Assembly (NCBI GenBank): GCA_019916065.1
Contig: CM034236.1
Coordinates: 57,502,690 to 57,566,689, forward strand
Direction: 5' to 3'
DNA: 64,000 nt
From: Vitellaria paradoxa
Taxonomy: Eukaryota; Streptophyta; Magnoliopsida; Ericales; Sapotaceae
Under the pieces are notes generated by a model, which was not told the DNA's origin, did not search any database, and saw only the letters and a list, made by a program, of their open reading frames with translations. Each line of letters opens with the position of its first letter. The stretch's first letter is position 1. The position numbers and the translations under genes were made by a program. Shown here piece by piece: positions 1 to 12,688 of the stretch.

Positions 1-897
1 ATATGTTGGGCCATCAATGTCATCCAATGCATTGAGTGCATCTAACGTTTCTTTAAGATGCAAGCGAGCCTCATCTTGTTTGTGAACACTAGTTGCATTG
101 CCACTAGATGTCGTTTGTGCTATTCTCTTCTCTAGTAGCTCCGTCTTCCTTTTACTAGCCTCGGCGAAAGTACTTAAGGCAGCTGATAAAGAAGCGCTGT
201 AGTTTTCTCGTTTACGAATTTTCTGAGGTGCAGTGTCCACTTTCTTATCAAGTTTGTTAAAAAATTCGTCATCCTCACCAGGCATATCCACAGATCTACG
301 TTTAGGTGCAGGGTTCTCACTACTATCAGTGGATGATGGCAACTTTGTGGAAGCGTGAGCAAATGCTCCAGTAGCCGAAGTGTCCCCAAAAATTTGACTC
401 AGCTCTTGAAAGTGTGGCAACCCTTTTTTCTTGAACCTCCTTGCGTACTTATTAATCTGAGTAAAATATTATTTATTATGATAGGAAATAGGTTGAAGCA
501 AAACACAATAAGTAATAACAAAATATTTATACCTTGAACAGCCTTTCCCACTAGTCGTCAGAAGCAGAAACCCTATTGGTTGTAGGATCCCAACCAATTC
601 CTGTCTCCTTCAATAGTGCCTGAAACTTATTCCAAATTGTTTTGAGAAGGTTATACTTGTTCCTTAGTTGGTCTAAGGTGTAAGGGTAGCTAGTTTTACT
701 TTCCATCTCGTCCCTAAACCTAGGCCAAACTTGTTTGTGAAACAACTAATTTGTCTCTGACCTTTGGCAACTTCCTCGTCCATTAAAGCAATGAAAGCAC
801 TTTCATTACGTTCTGACCATGGACCAGACTTGCCATCCCCTTGCACCTCAACAACGTCGTCTCCTAGATTGATATTGTCATTGCTCTGTGTTTCCAT
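1..897 (-). pseudogene. Myb/SANT-like DNA-binding domain protein, broken and running off the left edge
   Basis: The minus-strand ATG at 895-897 opens a protein whose early part (WSERNESAFIALMDEE) is the start of a plant Myb/SANT-like domain, the type found in L10-interacting Myb proteins and PIF/Harbinger-associated proteins. Near 750 the frame must shift: the second half of the domain (FHKQVWPRF, LKTIWNKFQ, ETGIGWDPT, SASDD) lies in another frame ending at 551. The TAG at 551-553 stands where the family usually has Glu of a DDEWW-type motif, and TGG follows directly. A clean GT donor at 531-532 and AG acceptor at 457-458 define a 76-bp intron. Exon 2 (456 to 1) is open to the window edge and encodes a basic, Ser-rich, probably helical tail. 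What I see is a two-exon gene with a frameshift and a nonsense codon. I infer a pseudogene, possibly derived from a transposon-associated gene; sequencing error cannot be excluded. Confidence 0.7.
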
Positions 898-2455
898 TTC
901 TCTATGTATATGATAATATAATTAGCTATATGCACTACAAAGAGAATGTTATATAAATATTAGTTAAAACATATTTAAAATTATGGATGTAATTTTAACT
1001 AGCAAAAGAAAACAATGAAATTTTCTATTTATGTTGATTACTCTTGAAAAATCATTTAAAGAAAAGATTATGACCAAACATACCATGTATAGATGCACTA
1101 ATCAATACAACATGCTATTTCAGAATAAAATAATGGAACATGTTTAACAGATGAAATAATATACATCTACTCAAATGAACTTTATTATGGAGCATAATTT
1201 TATTTTATGCATTGTAGAAATAATGACAGTAAGTCTATTAACCATCGGCCAGCCTTTGTAAGACTGATGATAAGTCTATTAACCATCTTGTTGCTGAATG
1301 TGTATATACTAAGGACCTTTGAGAGCTAGCACTATCCCGATTCAGCATGCATTAAGTGTTCCCTAAAAAACCTAAGCACACGTGTTAGGGAGCAATGATC
1401 GTAGAAGCAGAAAAAAAGCATGGAAAATTATTCCTTTTTTGGTATGTTAGCCGATTTAAAGGGAAAGGAATAGAAGATCTTTTTAAGAAGTTGAATTTTC
1501 AATATGTAGAATGAAAAGCATTTTATTTTTTTGGCCTATTTTGTATAGGTAGTTGTTCAGGAAGCTAGATCCGAACTTGCAAAAGCTTTTTCAATTTTGT
1601 AGAGCACTGCAAAGTGTAACCTATGATTCTAGTAGACCATTTGTGAAGAGGCGGCATCTCATGATGCCTTTCTAATATAATTATTACACACCTAACGCTT
1701 AATTGATCAGCTTGTAGTTTTTTTCATTGATCAGAGTGTATACTTAGAGTCGTTATTTGTGGTGATGAGTCTGCTTACGGAGATTTGCATAATATTTTTG
1801 ACAAATAATTATTGACGAACAAGTATAAACCTGGGCTAAAGAGAGGAAACATCTTAGAAGAAGATGACGAATATCCAGAGTATTTGTTAAGGTTCGTGGA
1901 AAGCAAGTGAAGCCTCAAAACATTCGAAATTGCAACGTTATTCCTCTAGTACTAGTTAAAACTGGATTAAACTTCATTCAAAGTCTGGTTTAATTTACTG
2001 GGTATGTGTGTGTGTGTGTGTTTATGTACTTTTAGAAAAACAATTTTAATCTGATCATTGGAAGGGCTATTAAAAAAAAAAATCTCCCCATATCTATCTT
2101 GTTATGTTGAATTTCACTCATCTTATATTTACCTTCCATTTACACACCTCGTTTTAATGGTTTGTAAATAGGGTAAATGATAACAAAAATCCAATTCCAA
2201 CACATTTTCTCAATTGCAGGCCAAGAGTTCCACATCACAAGCTGTCCATTATACCCTTAATAATTTTTCAAGCACAAAAGCTAATTAAAAAAATTTAGTC
2301 CTGGATCAAAAGTAACCATCCAGGTCAGACAACCAAGCAATATATTGTGTCAAACCTTACTAGAGCCAAAAAAAAAAATTAAAACCACTGCAATTATGCT
2401 TATCTGTAAAATGGCCCAAAAAAGGAAAAGAAACCAATGAGACCATCTCATGATC
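898..2455. other. AT-rich intergenic sequence, no gene seen
   Basis: No reading frame with protein-like composition on either strand. A short TG microsatellite lies near 2005-2021. Nothing else is recognisable. Confidence 0.5.
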
Positions 2456-2505
2456 CCTACTCAACTAGGCGAGAAGCACCATTGGCAACCTTCTTTTTTA
2501 GACAT

Positions 2506-2568
2506 GTTGAGATCTGCTGAGATCTGGTGAGATCTGCTGAGATATGTTGACCGACACCGTCACACACA

Positions 2569-2599
<31 letters not shown>

Positions 2600-2662
2600 G
2601 ATGATAGACACAGAGAAAGAGAGAAAAAGAGAGAGAGAGAGAGGGGGGAGAGAGAATGAGGG
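2506..2662. repeat. Compound microsatellite: decamer, CA, CG and GA tracts
   Basis: A GAGATCTGCT-type decamer is repeated about four times at 2509-2550, followed by (CA)n at 2561-2585, (CG)n to 2600 and a GA-rich tract from about 2611. The minus-strand open frame across it (2457-2858) is low-complexity (CVCVCVC, SLSLSFSL) and is not a gene. Confidence 0.85.
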
Positions 2663-3009
2663 GGAGGAGAGAGGCACCTGGTCGAAGAGCTGCCGATGAA
2701 TCCCTTTCTGTCACTGCTGTCGGTGAACCCCTTTCTCCCCTTTTGCTCTCTAGTTTTGTTTTCGAGACTAGTCTTGTTTGGAGACCTATAAGAAGAATAA
2801 AAGAAAAATGAACACCGAGTTTACGAAAATAGAGAAAACACCTTTTTGGTGTTTTCATGAATTTTCAAAATACTGAAAATCTGTATTTTTTAAATTTGAA
2901 AACTGAAAACGAAAACTGATTTACCATACAAGTTTTTATTTTTAATTTTCAAAAAAATGAAACAAAAACAGAAAACGGAAAACGAAATGGTTGTCAAACG
3001 GGGCCTTAA

Positions 3010-4660
3010 TTTGTATTTGTAAAATTTTATATTTTTTCTTTTACCAACTCCAAACAAGGCCTATATAGCACTCCTCCAAACTGGTAGATTTTAGCAAACG
3101 GTGGGCCACAAGCTCAATAATATCCACGGGTCGCTTTAATCCACCCAATATATTACTATTATGATGTTAAATTTTTTGCCATCATCACATGATTTACGAC
3201 ACAAATATAATAATAATTCATGTGCGCCGAAAGATAGTTCAATTTAATTATAATAATATTTTTTTTCTTTATTTAACACGAGCAGTACACCATAAAAAAT
3301 AATAAACAATAAACGCGTATTACATTTTAAAACTCTCCCGTACAGAATTTTTACAATGATAATATAGCAAAATTAAACTATTTGAAAAAAATTTATTCTA
3401 CTGGAAAACTTATCATAATATTTTACATAAAAAATATAATAGACCGACAGTGATATAAGTAATTTTTTTTAACTAAAATACACACTAATTTCAACATAGG
3501 TTTGAATCAATTAAATTTGCTTTGTTGTTGTGAAATTTATTAATAAATATTGTTATTCTTTGAAAAGTCTAGGATGTGAATCCAAATTGAAAAAGAGTCC
3601 AACAAGAAATTTGTAATATATTATACCCGAATTCAGACGAGTTCGAAATTTGCTAATTAGTTGATAATAAAATTGTTGATAAAGATCCCTCAACTTTTGG
3701 GAATCTAATAAATCTAGAGATAAAACATGTCTAGTAATAAAACAAACAAATGTTTAGAGAGTTAAGAGAATTGAATATCTAATTAACACACACTTACGTT
3801 AACAATTTTTTACTCATTTACCCACCACTCTTAAATTTTAAATTTTAACTATTTAAATTTTTATGGAGTGTACCAAAAATATAATTAGAATGAAATTAAA
3901 AACTATAAAATGACATTTATTTATTTTTAATCCCATGCTAAATACACCACATGATTAATGTTAACGACCCACGCATACAATGGCTTATTAAAAAAACTAG
4001 CTAGTTGGTCACAGTTCGCAAATTTACCATTATGAAGAAGACGCCATAACGTGACATAATTTTCTTTATGAAGATGACGCCATAACATGACATAATTTTG
4101 ATAATATGTGTGATGATAATCGTAATATTGTAGCAACCTTTCAAACACAATAGTTTTTCTCTCATCCTCAACTATCCTAATCAATACAATGACATGTGAA
4201 AAGATATTGAAAATGCCATTAATCTAACCATTTAAAAAGTATATCAACTTACCCAAAAAAAAAAAAAAAAGTATATCACTTGAAGCAATTTTCGATCACC
4301 ACGTGTAAGCCAACCGAAAGTCACATAATTTTGTACTAATTTGCAGAGAAAACTTAATTGTTCTTTGTTAATATATATGCACACACATTGTCCAAAATAT
4401 TTGAAACAAATGACACTTCCTTAGAAACCAAGATTAAACCTAACACGTTTTTGTTCTTGTCGCATCATACAAGCATAATATTTTCCTCGCTTGCTTTGTA
4501 TCTTGAAAAGGCCATCTGTGGTTTCTAATGAATTATACGATCAATTTATTGTTCAGAATTATTGTACGATAGTTGAAATTAATTTCAAGGCAGTCACCGT
4601 TCATTAATTTAGACTCATATACATGGCTTATTGGCAGTGACTATTAATATTTTATTATAA
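3010..4660. other. AT-rich intergenic sequence with a 36-bp tandem duplication
   Basis: No credible gene. At 4031-4102 a 36-bp unit (TATGAAGAWGACGCCATAAC...) occurs twice in tandem; it makes the small minus-strand frame at 3927-4184 look internally repeated. I do not believe that frame is coding. Confidence 0.5.
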
Positions 4661-4669
4661 TTGGAGGAG

Positions 4670-5240
4670 GTATTCAAACACATAGCGTGCATTTGAGATC
4701 AATCTCAAATATGTAGCGCACATTCAAAAAGGGGACAGATATCACTGTGAAAACTGTCACATTTGCACCCTATTGGTCGAAGGGCACAAGAAGTACACCG
4801 GCCTCCATTGCTCATTACGACTTTGACCAAGCCTGCCCTAACTATCTGATACAACTCTGGTCATGGCTATTTGTTATCAATGATATTCGGATAGGATCGT
4901 CTTCCAAAGAAGGACGATACGTGCTTAAAAACTTATAAATACCTGAAGAGCGAAGAAGAGATGTAAGTATTATTCACCATACTGAACATCTACTAAAATT
5001 ATTTTAAAACTCTTACTTTTTTATACATATTCTGATTTGACCGTTGAAAGAGCGTTTGGTCGAACATCACTCGACTAACAGTTTTGTTTCAAGATTCAAA
5101 AAAGAAGTCAAAAAGTCTAAGAACCCATCACCATTAGACTATCGTCCGACCACTTCATCGGTACTTTCCCTTCTGGTCGGACACTTCGGAGAGATCCCGT
5201 TGGATTTTAGACACCCCCATAGTATTCACATAGACGCGAC
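4670..5240 (+). repeat. Decayed LTR-like block, possibly Tat/Ogre type
   Basis: This stretch is less AT-rich than its surroundings and contains a TATA-like TTATAAATA at about 4933-4941. About 100 bp further on is CTGATTTGACCGTTG, which resembles the CTGACTTGAGCGTCG motif I know from LTRs of Tat/Ogre-lineage gypsy elements, followed by GGTCGAACATC. No LTR ends, target duplications or polyprotein are visible, so this would be a truncated solo LTR at most. The call rests on motif memory only. Confidence 0.3.
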
Positions 5241-5440
5241 AAACCATGCATGCATGTGAATCATATCAGTCCAACATTTAGAAATACTCCACAGTACTAC
5301 TGATTACTTTTTTTTTTTTTTTTTTTTAAAAGTGTACGACTGATTACCCTAGCAATGTATGCCAACCATATATCCAATTAACATTGTTGCGATCGGTGCG
5401 TAAATTACGGATGGTTACGAGATTGCAAAGTGTAAAGGGA

Positions 5441-6053
5441 AGCAACTGCCTTGAGATGCTTCAAACATGCAATTAAGTCAAAATTCAAAACTCAAAAGAA
5501 TAAATAAATAAATAAATAATGGGGTTGAGGATTGAATCCCCGCAAGTACAAGTGGGTTGATCGCTGCTTTTTTAATATATATGTATATATGTGTGATAAA
5601 ATAATTAAGCAACTGCCTTGAGATGCTTCAAACATGCGATTGAGTCAAAATTCAGAACTCAAAAAATAAATAATAAATAAATAATGGGGTGGAGGATTCA
5701 ATACCTGCACAAGTGGGTTGATCGATGCTTTTCTGATAATATATATATATGTATGATAAAATAATTAAGCAACTGCCTTGAGATGCTTCAAACATGCAAT
5801 TAAATCAAAATTCAGAGCTAAAACAAATAATAAATAATGGGGTTGAGGATTCAACACCTGCACATGGGTTGATCGATCCTTTTTTATATATATGTATGAT
5901 AAATAATTAAGCAACTGCCTTGAGATGCTTCAAACATGCAATTAAATCAAAATTCAGAACTCAAAAAATAAATAAATAAATAAATGAATAATAGGGTTGA
6001 GGATTCAATACCTGCACAGGTGGGTTGATATATGTATGATAAATAATTAATTT
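5441..6053. repeat. Minisatellite, four copies of a 142-167 bp unit
   Basis: The unit starts GCAACTGCCTTGAGATGCTT and recurs at 5442, 5609, 5769 and 5911. Each copy continues through an AATAAATAAATA stretch, a GGGGTTGAGGATTCAA-like segment, GTGGGTTGATCGATGC and a TA-rich tail. Length differences come from the TAAA and TA tracts inside each unit. Confidence 0.9.
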
Positions 6054-7139
6054 GATTCAGTTTCAAAAAAAAAAAAAAATAATTAATTTGATTCTGATTG
6101 ACTAAGTAATATGATTACTCGTGTGATCGGACATGCTTGTACGTAATAGTGGTGGCAGAATAAGTTTTGGTCTTTCTCTAATCCAACATCCTCTCAAACT
6201 CTGCAGCCTGAAAAACAAATCATCAGTAGTTTTGCTTTTCCTTATCATTTTTATCTATTTATTAATTTTGGTATAGAAAAAAAATATATATTATTTTTAT
6301 GGTTGTGGGATTAGAGTTGGTGGTTAGCATCACTCCATCCCACATGACTTTTGAAAATGCACGATTAATGCAAATATTCAATTTGAATAATCGTCAAAAG
6401 AACAAAAACACAAACAAATTTACAATGCCTAATCTTATATTAGATATAAAAGCTTATATATGTAATATGAAAATCAAGCAAAGAATCTACGAGAAGACAT
6501 GCACAAAATTATTCATTAGCAAAATTATTTTAATAAATGAGAAAATTCGCGAACCCTTAAAGCAAATCAGATTTAAAAACTTACTATAAATTAAAGATTA
6601 CAAAAATCTCACTCCAAAGAATACAAGATTTTCTAATTGACACTGCTATTTGATTTAGATCTTCGTATCTTTACTTGCTACACCCCTAGAGCATACCTCT
6701 TTCTTGAAATTTCAACCCACTCCAACCATTGTAGAAACGTTCTCCCAAGGCAGACAGCAACTCGATATCTAAGATCCAAAACTCAAGATAATTTTTCAAA
6801 AAAAAAAAAAGAAAAAGAAAAAAGACTTGAATAATCAACATTTGATGGAATGATATATTAAGACAGCGTTTGGAGTAGTAAAAAATAAGAAAAATAAAAA
6901 ATAAAAAAAATAAAAAGTGGTTTGAAATAACTTTTGACGTTTGACATTTCTAACCCAAGTCCGTTTTTTTGAGATGGATAGTGTAATTTTTGGACTTTTG
7001 CAATAAAAAGTTAGAGAGAGAAATTGTGGAAATAATTTTTTGGTCTGTTCTCACGGATATATTTATAATTAAGTTGAAAATTGTTGAATTTTTTGATTTC
7101 TACATGAAAGAAGTAGAGAGAGAAACTCTGAGAATGGTT
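6054..7139. other. AT-rich intergenic sequence, no gene seen
   Basis: Small open frames at 6299-6589 and 6637-6834 have no recognisable domain and the composition of non-coding DNA. A possible MITE end (GCGTTTGGAGTAG) occurs near 6867, but its partner would fall near or beyond the assembly gap and cannot be seen. Confidence 0.45.
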
Positions 7140-7239
7140 NNNNNNNNNNNNNNNNNNNNNNNNNNNNNNNNNNNNNNNNNNNNNNNNNNNNNNNNNNNNN
7201 NNNNNNNNNNNNNNNNNNNNNNNNNNNNNNNNNNNNNNN
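7140..7239. other. Assembly gap of 100 N
   Basis: Exactly 100 consecutive N. This is a conventional scaffold-gap size, so the true length is unknown. Open frames drawn across it on both strands are artefacts. Confidence 0.99.
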
Positions 7240-7549
7240 TTATTGAAGTTTATTACTAGACCAATCTTTCCATAGAATTCTGATTGATTGGTAAAATGCA
7301 CCGATTCCTCAATAATTATGAATTTATATAACGGTGTGGTTCTATTTCAAAAAAAATTATTATGGTTTGACAAGTTAAAATAGTCTTCCCTTGTTAGTCT
7401 TACTACACTTATTGGGATTCGAATATCTCAAAATAAACTACAAGGTTTAATCGATCAAACACAACTGATTTTTGGAAGTAAATTCAATGAATATTATAGA
7501 TTTTTTATTATTTTAAAATACATGATAAAAATACAAAGAATTGAAAGAA

Positions 7550-7995
7550 ATGCTTGCTTTTAGGGCAGCATAAATACGACAACCTGAAATTCCAATCCTG
7601 ACCCATTAAATATTTTTCTTTCTGTTTAAAAGAAATTCAAGCTCGTTTAACTAAATGGACCGAGCGCGGGGTTGTAACATTGGTCTAGGGTTCATCTACC
7701 TCGGATTAATTACAAAGTGTATATTAATGAAATATTTTATATATTTTTAAAATATTTTATTTATTTTTCTCTTAAAAATATTTATTTTATTAATAAACTA
7801 TTTATTTCAATTATTTTTAATATTAATTTTTATATAAAAATATAATTTAAAATATATTTAAAAAATAAATAGGTTTTAGCGAGAAAGCTTAAGATTCAAA
7901 TCCTAGGTCCAATTTTTTATGTTCGACTGGCATGACTTGATAACTGATAAAATGTTAATAAGCACGGCATGAATATAGCGTAGGCCTATGTCCAT
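7550..7995 (+). repeat. Dispersed repeat, copy 1 (partner at 28393-28812)
   Basis: It shares with 28393-28812 an ordered set of segments: ATGCTTGCTTTTA near the left end, GGATTAATTACAA-like, TTAAAATATATTTAAAAAATAA, GATTCAAAT and GATAACTRATAAAAT near the right end. The copies are diverged and no coding capacity is visible. The element type is unknown. Confidence 0.55.
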
Positions 7996-8388
7996 CTGTG
8001 CTTGCTTTATCAAACGAATGAAACAGCTAGCCTATTGTTATGCTGTAGTTGCGTTTCACATGATTTCAGGGAATCAGCAGTAAGAAAATACACTATTAAG
8101 TCTAATGTGTGTATTTCATTCGTTATATCAGTTCAATTAGATTTAATAGCTTATCTTTCACACTTAAATTAATTATTTTTTCAAATATAACCTACAATTA
8201 ATTAAAGATAACTATTCGCATTTTCTCTATGTAAATTGAATGTTTTCACACCTACATCTCTTTATCTTTTTCTCCTCTAAAATTATCAATCTCTTACCAA
8301 AATTTTGTAACAAACAACCAAAACATATTGCTAAACCCAAAATTAAAAACTCATCAACCCTCAACTTTTGGCATTTTCTCTCCTTAAC

Positions 8389-8796
8389 TAGGGGTGAAAA
8401 TGAGTCAGATTGAATTGAGATTTAACTTATTTGAACTGGACTCGAACTATTTATACCAAACTCGAGTCATTTAGAGTCGAGCTCGAACTTAGTTTGAACT
8501 TTTATATAGACTTAAAATTGGCTCAATAAATAAAAATTTAGATTTAAGATCAACTTGCAAATAGCTCTATTAAATCAAAATAACGTTGTTTTAGTCTAAA
8601 CTATAATAAATAAATATTAAAAAATATAATAAAATATTATTAAAAATATATATTATTTTATTGAGCTGGCTCATGAGGTTTTAAACCAATCTTTTCTAAA
8701 CTCGAGCTTGTTTTAGCCACGAACCGAGTTCGAGTTGAGTTTTTATCAAGTTAAGCTCGAGTAGCTCGTAAACAACTCAATTCGTTTCCAACCTTA
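8389..8796. mobile_element. hAT-type MITE
   Basis: A 408-bp non-coding element begins TAGGGGTGAAAATGAG and ends with the imperfect inverse TCGTTTCCAACCTTA. It is flanked by 8-bp near-direct repeats, TCCTTAAC (8381-8388) and TTCTCAAC (8797-8804), differing by two transitions. Eight-bp target duplications and a CAGGGGTGG-like terminus are hAT hallmarks. Inside are several ACTCGAGC/GAGCTCGA motifs in both orientations, typical subterminal repeats of this MITE type. Confidence 0.7.
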
Positions 8797-8804
8797 TTCT
8801 CAAC

Positions 8805-9613
8805 TAACAAAAAATCAAAATCATTGACCAATTAAAATATGGTTGGATCAACAAAAAATTCTCTCCACAAATTTAGTCTTAAAAAAAAAAAAAAAAAACC
8901 ATAACGAGCGTCACATTTATTGATCTAGGTTGGATACTCAAACCAAATTTTAATTTTTTATATGACTTTTTTCAGTAAATTTTGATTTTTTTTTTATAAA
9001 CTGAAGTTTTAGGTATATTAATTTCATTCATGAGAAAAAAAAATTAAAAAATTTATGTTCACTTGGAAAAACCTAAAAAAATTAAAAAATTAAAATTTTT
9101 TGTTGCTTTTTTTAAAATTGACATAAATATTTTAATTTTTTTTTTGTAATTTTCTTTAATGAATGCAACTAATATGCTAAAAAAAATTACAAGTTATAAA
9201 TTTTGATTGAAAAAAAAAACCATATAAGACGAAGATAAATTACAAAGAAAATCCAATTTGGTCTTAGTTCCCCAACCATAATTTTTCTCACAAACTTTCT
9301 CAAATCAGTTAATAAAAAATAATCCACATTGATCTACCAAGCCACCGATTGGCTGGAGCGAAGCTTGACCATATTGGATTTCCACAATAATCAAATAAAG
9401 CCGTTAGGAATTACTGAAACAATTCCCTTATCATTCAAGGTATTATATTGTCAACTGTTGTGGTTGATGGAAGGTCACCACCTACTGTCTTTGAAAGTAA
9501 AATATTAGGTTATGTATATGTGCTATTGAAGATTTTTAACTTTAACTTTTTAATTTTGATGAAAAAGCGGAATGAATTTATTGTTTAAATTTAAGTAGTA
9601 ATTTTACGCTTAG
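8805..9613. other. AT-rich intergenic sequence, no gene seen
   Basis: Poly-A/poly-T rich sequence up to the Athila insertion. I see no reading frame, element end or structure that I can support. Confidence 0.5.
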
Positions 9614-9618
9614 AAAAT

Positions 9619-11082
9619 TGATGGGTCGTTTTTTCATATCAAAAATAAATATAAAAATTCCAATCTTACTATTTAAGTATCGTGGCAAGACGGATGTCGA
9701 TCCACAGGGACAATGTGATGGTCACTAACTTTCTAAAATTAATTTCTATTTAAACCCTAAGAATATTTAATTGATTTGATTTGATTTAAACTAATGAAAT
9801 CATAATAATAAAAATAAAGCAAGCAAATTAAATAAACTAGAAACAGATGATGAGATGAACTTGAGGATTCGAATCCACCGACGCCTTGTAACAATATATT
9901 CATATAGAATCTAGGGATTTATTATTAACACAATTGAGATCTATTAGTGGCTACAAACCCTTATAGTATCGTCAAGAAATTTCATGAATAATTGCCTGGC
10001 ATAAATTATCTAACAAGTACGAATCGTCTCTAGGCACGACTCGTCTACATATAGCATAATCTATCTCACCCTAATCATTCACAAACAAACAATAAAGAAA
10101 AAACCATTGTATAACCTCTGCATTTGAAATCACATAAATCAACACAAATATTTAATTGGAAGATAAAAAGCATAAATAGATTTATAAAAATCTAAAATCT
10201 TTAGTTATACAATTATTGTGTAAAATAATAGAAACCCTAAAATCTATAGATACGATGTTACTTGAACGACGATTTCATCTTCACCCTCAAGTGCGTGTGG
10301 ATTACCCGAGCATGATCATGGAACACACCCAATCGTTGATGAAGAAAGCCATCGCCAACATCTCTAAGCTGTCCGCACCTCTCTTTACACTCTCTCTGTT
10401 TTTTTCGAATCCCCTCTGCCCAGCCGTGCCCTCATTTTTAGGTTTTTTTTTTCTTTTTTTTTCTTTATATAGCCGAGAGGTTTCTTTCCTGCCAAAGGAA
10501 GACCCACCGAATTCATCTCCCAATTTCGCGGCCTTCCTTTTGAGTTGACCGAACCAAAGGCTTGAATTGTTGATCAATTGTTGATGGAATTAACTGGGGC
10601 CCACCGAATGAAAACTTGCTTTGACCGAATGGCTGGATGATTTCCATTGACTGACCCGCGTGGCTGGGCTCTTGTAGCTGGCAGTTTGAATGTATATATA
10701 TATATCATATATAAAATAGTAACATATATATATACTATAATATAATATATATAGTATAATGTAATATAAATACTATAATATAATATGCTATGTTTTATAT
10801 ATACTATATTATAATATATATATATATATATATAATAGTAATAAATAATAATAATAATAATGATAATAATAATATAGCTCGTGTGCATGAAAACTCGGGC
10901 TTGAGTTTGATTTCTGCTCCGACTTGATGGCTTTAATTATTTAAATTTGAGTCCAAAATACCTGTAACAAAAATAAAAATATCAAAGCACGAATATAAAG
11001 TATCTTGGGACATTTAATATATTTAACAATACTAACAAAAATAAATTAAAGAGTTAAAATAGGGATATTTATGCACTTATCA
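9619..11082 (-). repeat. Athila 3' LTR
   Basis: A 1464-bp LTR beginning TGATGGGTCG and ending CACTTATCA on the plus strand, nearly identical to 20024-21476. A long TA-rich microsatellite block lies at about 10690-10875. Plus- and minus-strand open frames here (10216-10548, 10302-10577, 10574-10888) recur in the other LTR and are chance frames. Confidence 0.95.
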
Positions 11083-11120
11083 CACCCCCCAACTTACACT
11101 TTGCTCGTCCTCGAGCAAAG
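11083..11120 (-). other. Polypurine tract and adjoining hairpin of the Athila element
   Basis: Directly inside the 3' LTR the minus strand reads AAGTTGGGGGGTG, a polypurine tract for plus-strand priming. Next to it (11099-11120) is a perfect 9-bp stem with a 4-base loop, CTTTGCTCG-TCCT-CGAGCAAAG. I recall a hairpin of this type beside the tract in many related plant elements; its role is not known to me. Confidence 0.75.
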
Positions 11121-12688
11121 CTAAGCATGAAATATAAAAACTATTTCAATTCATCATTCAAACTCACACGCTCAAGCTACTCAAGAAATTTAAGGAATTC
11201 CGAACATAAAGATTTCAACATTAATTTATAAGGAAGATTTAGGAAGATGATTCAGTGTAACTCTAGCCCGAATAAAAGTCCACTCTTCTCACAAGGCTCA
11301 ACTGAATAAACATATAACATCAAGAATTCAAAGATAAATTAAAATCTCACCCTTTATCAAGTCAAGATCCCTACATACTAACCGTACGCACAAGCAAACT
11401 GACTTATTAGATTATATACATCTCGACCTGTCATGTCCACTAAGCCTCTAGGTAAAGAAATAAAATTACAAGACAAGGGGTTATCCTTTATTCATTCTAA
11501 TTAAAGTAACGGTGCAATGTTGAATCCCATCTTGCACAATGAGACCCATTTAGCGAGTGTTGGGCCAACAATCCCAGACTTCTCAGCCTTAGGTTGTCAG
11601 GTGTAAAGACACTCCTCGTGCTTAATTACTCAAGTCATATTGGTTATGAATTCAACTCGCTACTATTTATTTTAGTTATTTATTTATTATTTTTTTTTCT
11701 CGACTTTAAATTGTCACTTGCCTTTTGACGCGAATGCAAACATTTGTGATGCCTACACCCGGCTGCTCAACAAGTTACAAACTTAAAGCACTATGTTTAT
11801 TTATATAAATTTTTTTTTTCGGAATACATATATACATACACCCCTTATAGACACATTGTCAAGCAATCCTCGAGCCTTAGCTTTCACAATTAGGTCTCCA
11901 TGTTTTCATGCTGCTTAACTAGCGTACCTGTGCAATAACAGCTAGTAGTGATTTCTTAACTTGATGGATGGGTGAAAAACTAATTTATCCAAATTCTTTC
12001 AGGCATATAATTATCCGTTTACTCTTGATTGAAAAGAAAGAAACTCATTCAATACTGTCCTTACAAAGAATCAATTTCCACATTAAAATATATTTTATTT
12101 AAATGCTCAAACTTATGTTCGGAATAAGGATTAAATTCTAAAAAATTATAAAATTGGTGCATTTTAATCCAAAAGGCCATTCCCTTTGAATTCAAAAAGC
12201 CATTTAATAATTTCTATCCACCACCCCCCAACTTAAAACGTCATTGTCCCTAATGACAACAAAAATTTAAAACCAAGGGGAAAGGAAAGAATACGACCTG
12301 GTGTGCCCAAAATTGGTAGTGAATAGCTCGAAGCAGGCAACCTGAAAGCACACTCACAACACACGGGATCAAGTGCAAAGGACAGATGAAAAATAATAAG
12401 CAATCGAAGCTCAAGGGTTAGATGGTAAAAATAAATAAAAATAAAATAAGATAAAAATAAAAAAATTCTAAAGCCACTTTCGTAGGGAGCACGATTGCAT
12501 TTAGCGTATGCAATAAGCCTTTAAACCCCTAGGTTACCCTAGTGGATGAGTTATAGTCTCGTGAGGGTTATCAGTGATGCTACCCACAAACATCTTTATT
12601 GGGGTGCCTCCCAAAAAGCGCTAAATTTAACGTCTTCAGCCAGACGTAATGCCCGCTCAAATGTCCAAATACACGGGGTCAATCAAAT
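11121..12688 (-). other. Athila 3' non-coding region with a second PPT-like/hairpin module
   Basis: No env-like reading frame is present in this 1.6-kb region between integrase and 3' LTR. At about 12221-12260 there is a second run of CCACCACCCCCCAACTT followed by GTCATT-GTCCCT-AATGAC, a 6-bp stem. This repeats the layout of the genuine polypurine tract and hairpin at 11083-11120. Whether it primes DNA synthesis or marks an old boundary cannot be told from sequence. Confidence 0.55.

Noticed and set aside
2457..2858. 133-codon minus-strand open frame
   Set aside because: It is a translation of CA, CG and GA microsatellites (CVCVCVC, SLSLSFSL) with no domain.
2830..3010. Possible MITE ending in GTTGTCAAACGGGGCC before TTA
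   Set aside because: The matching inverted left end could not be found.
3927..4184. 85-codon minus-strand frame with an internal repeat (LWRHLHKENYVTLWRLLH)
   Set aside because: The repeat is explained by a 36-bp DNA duplication in non-coding sequence; no start context, domain or neighbouring exon.
6990..7301. Open frames on both strands across the N gap
   Set aside because: They are open only because the N run contains no stop codons.
10216..10888. Open frames of about 100 codons on both strands, repeated at 20663-21282
   Set aside because: They lie in the LTRs, one is a translated TA microsatellite, and none has protein-like features.
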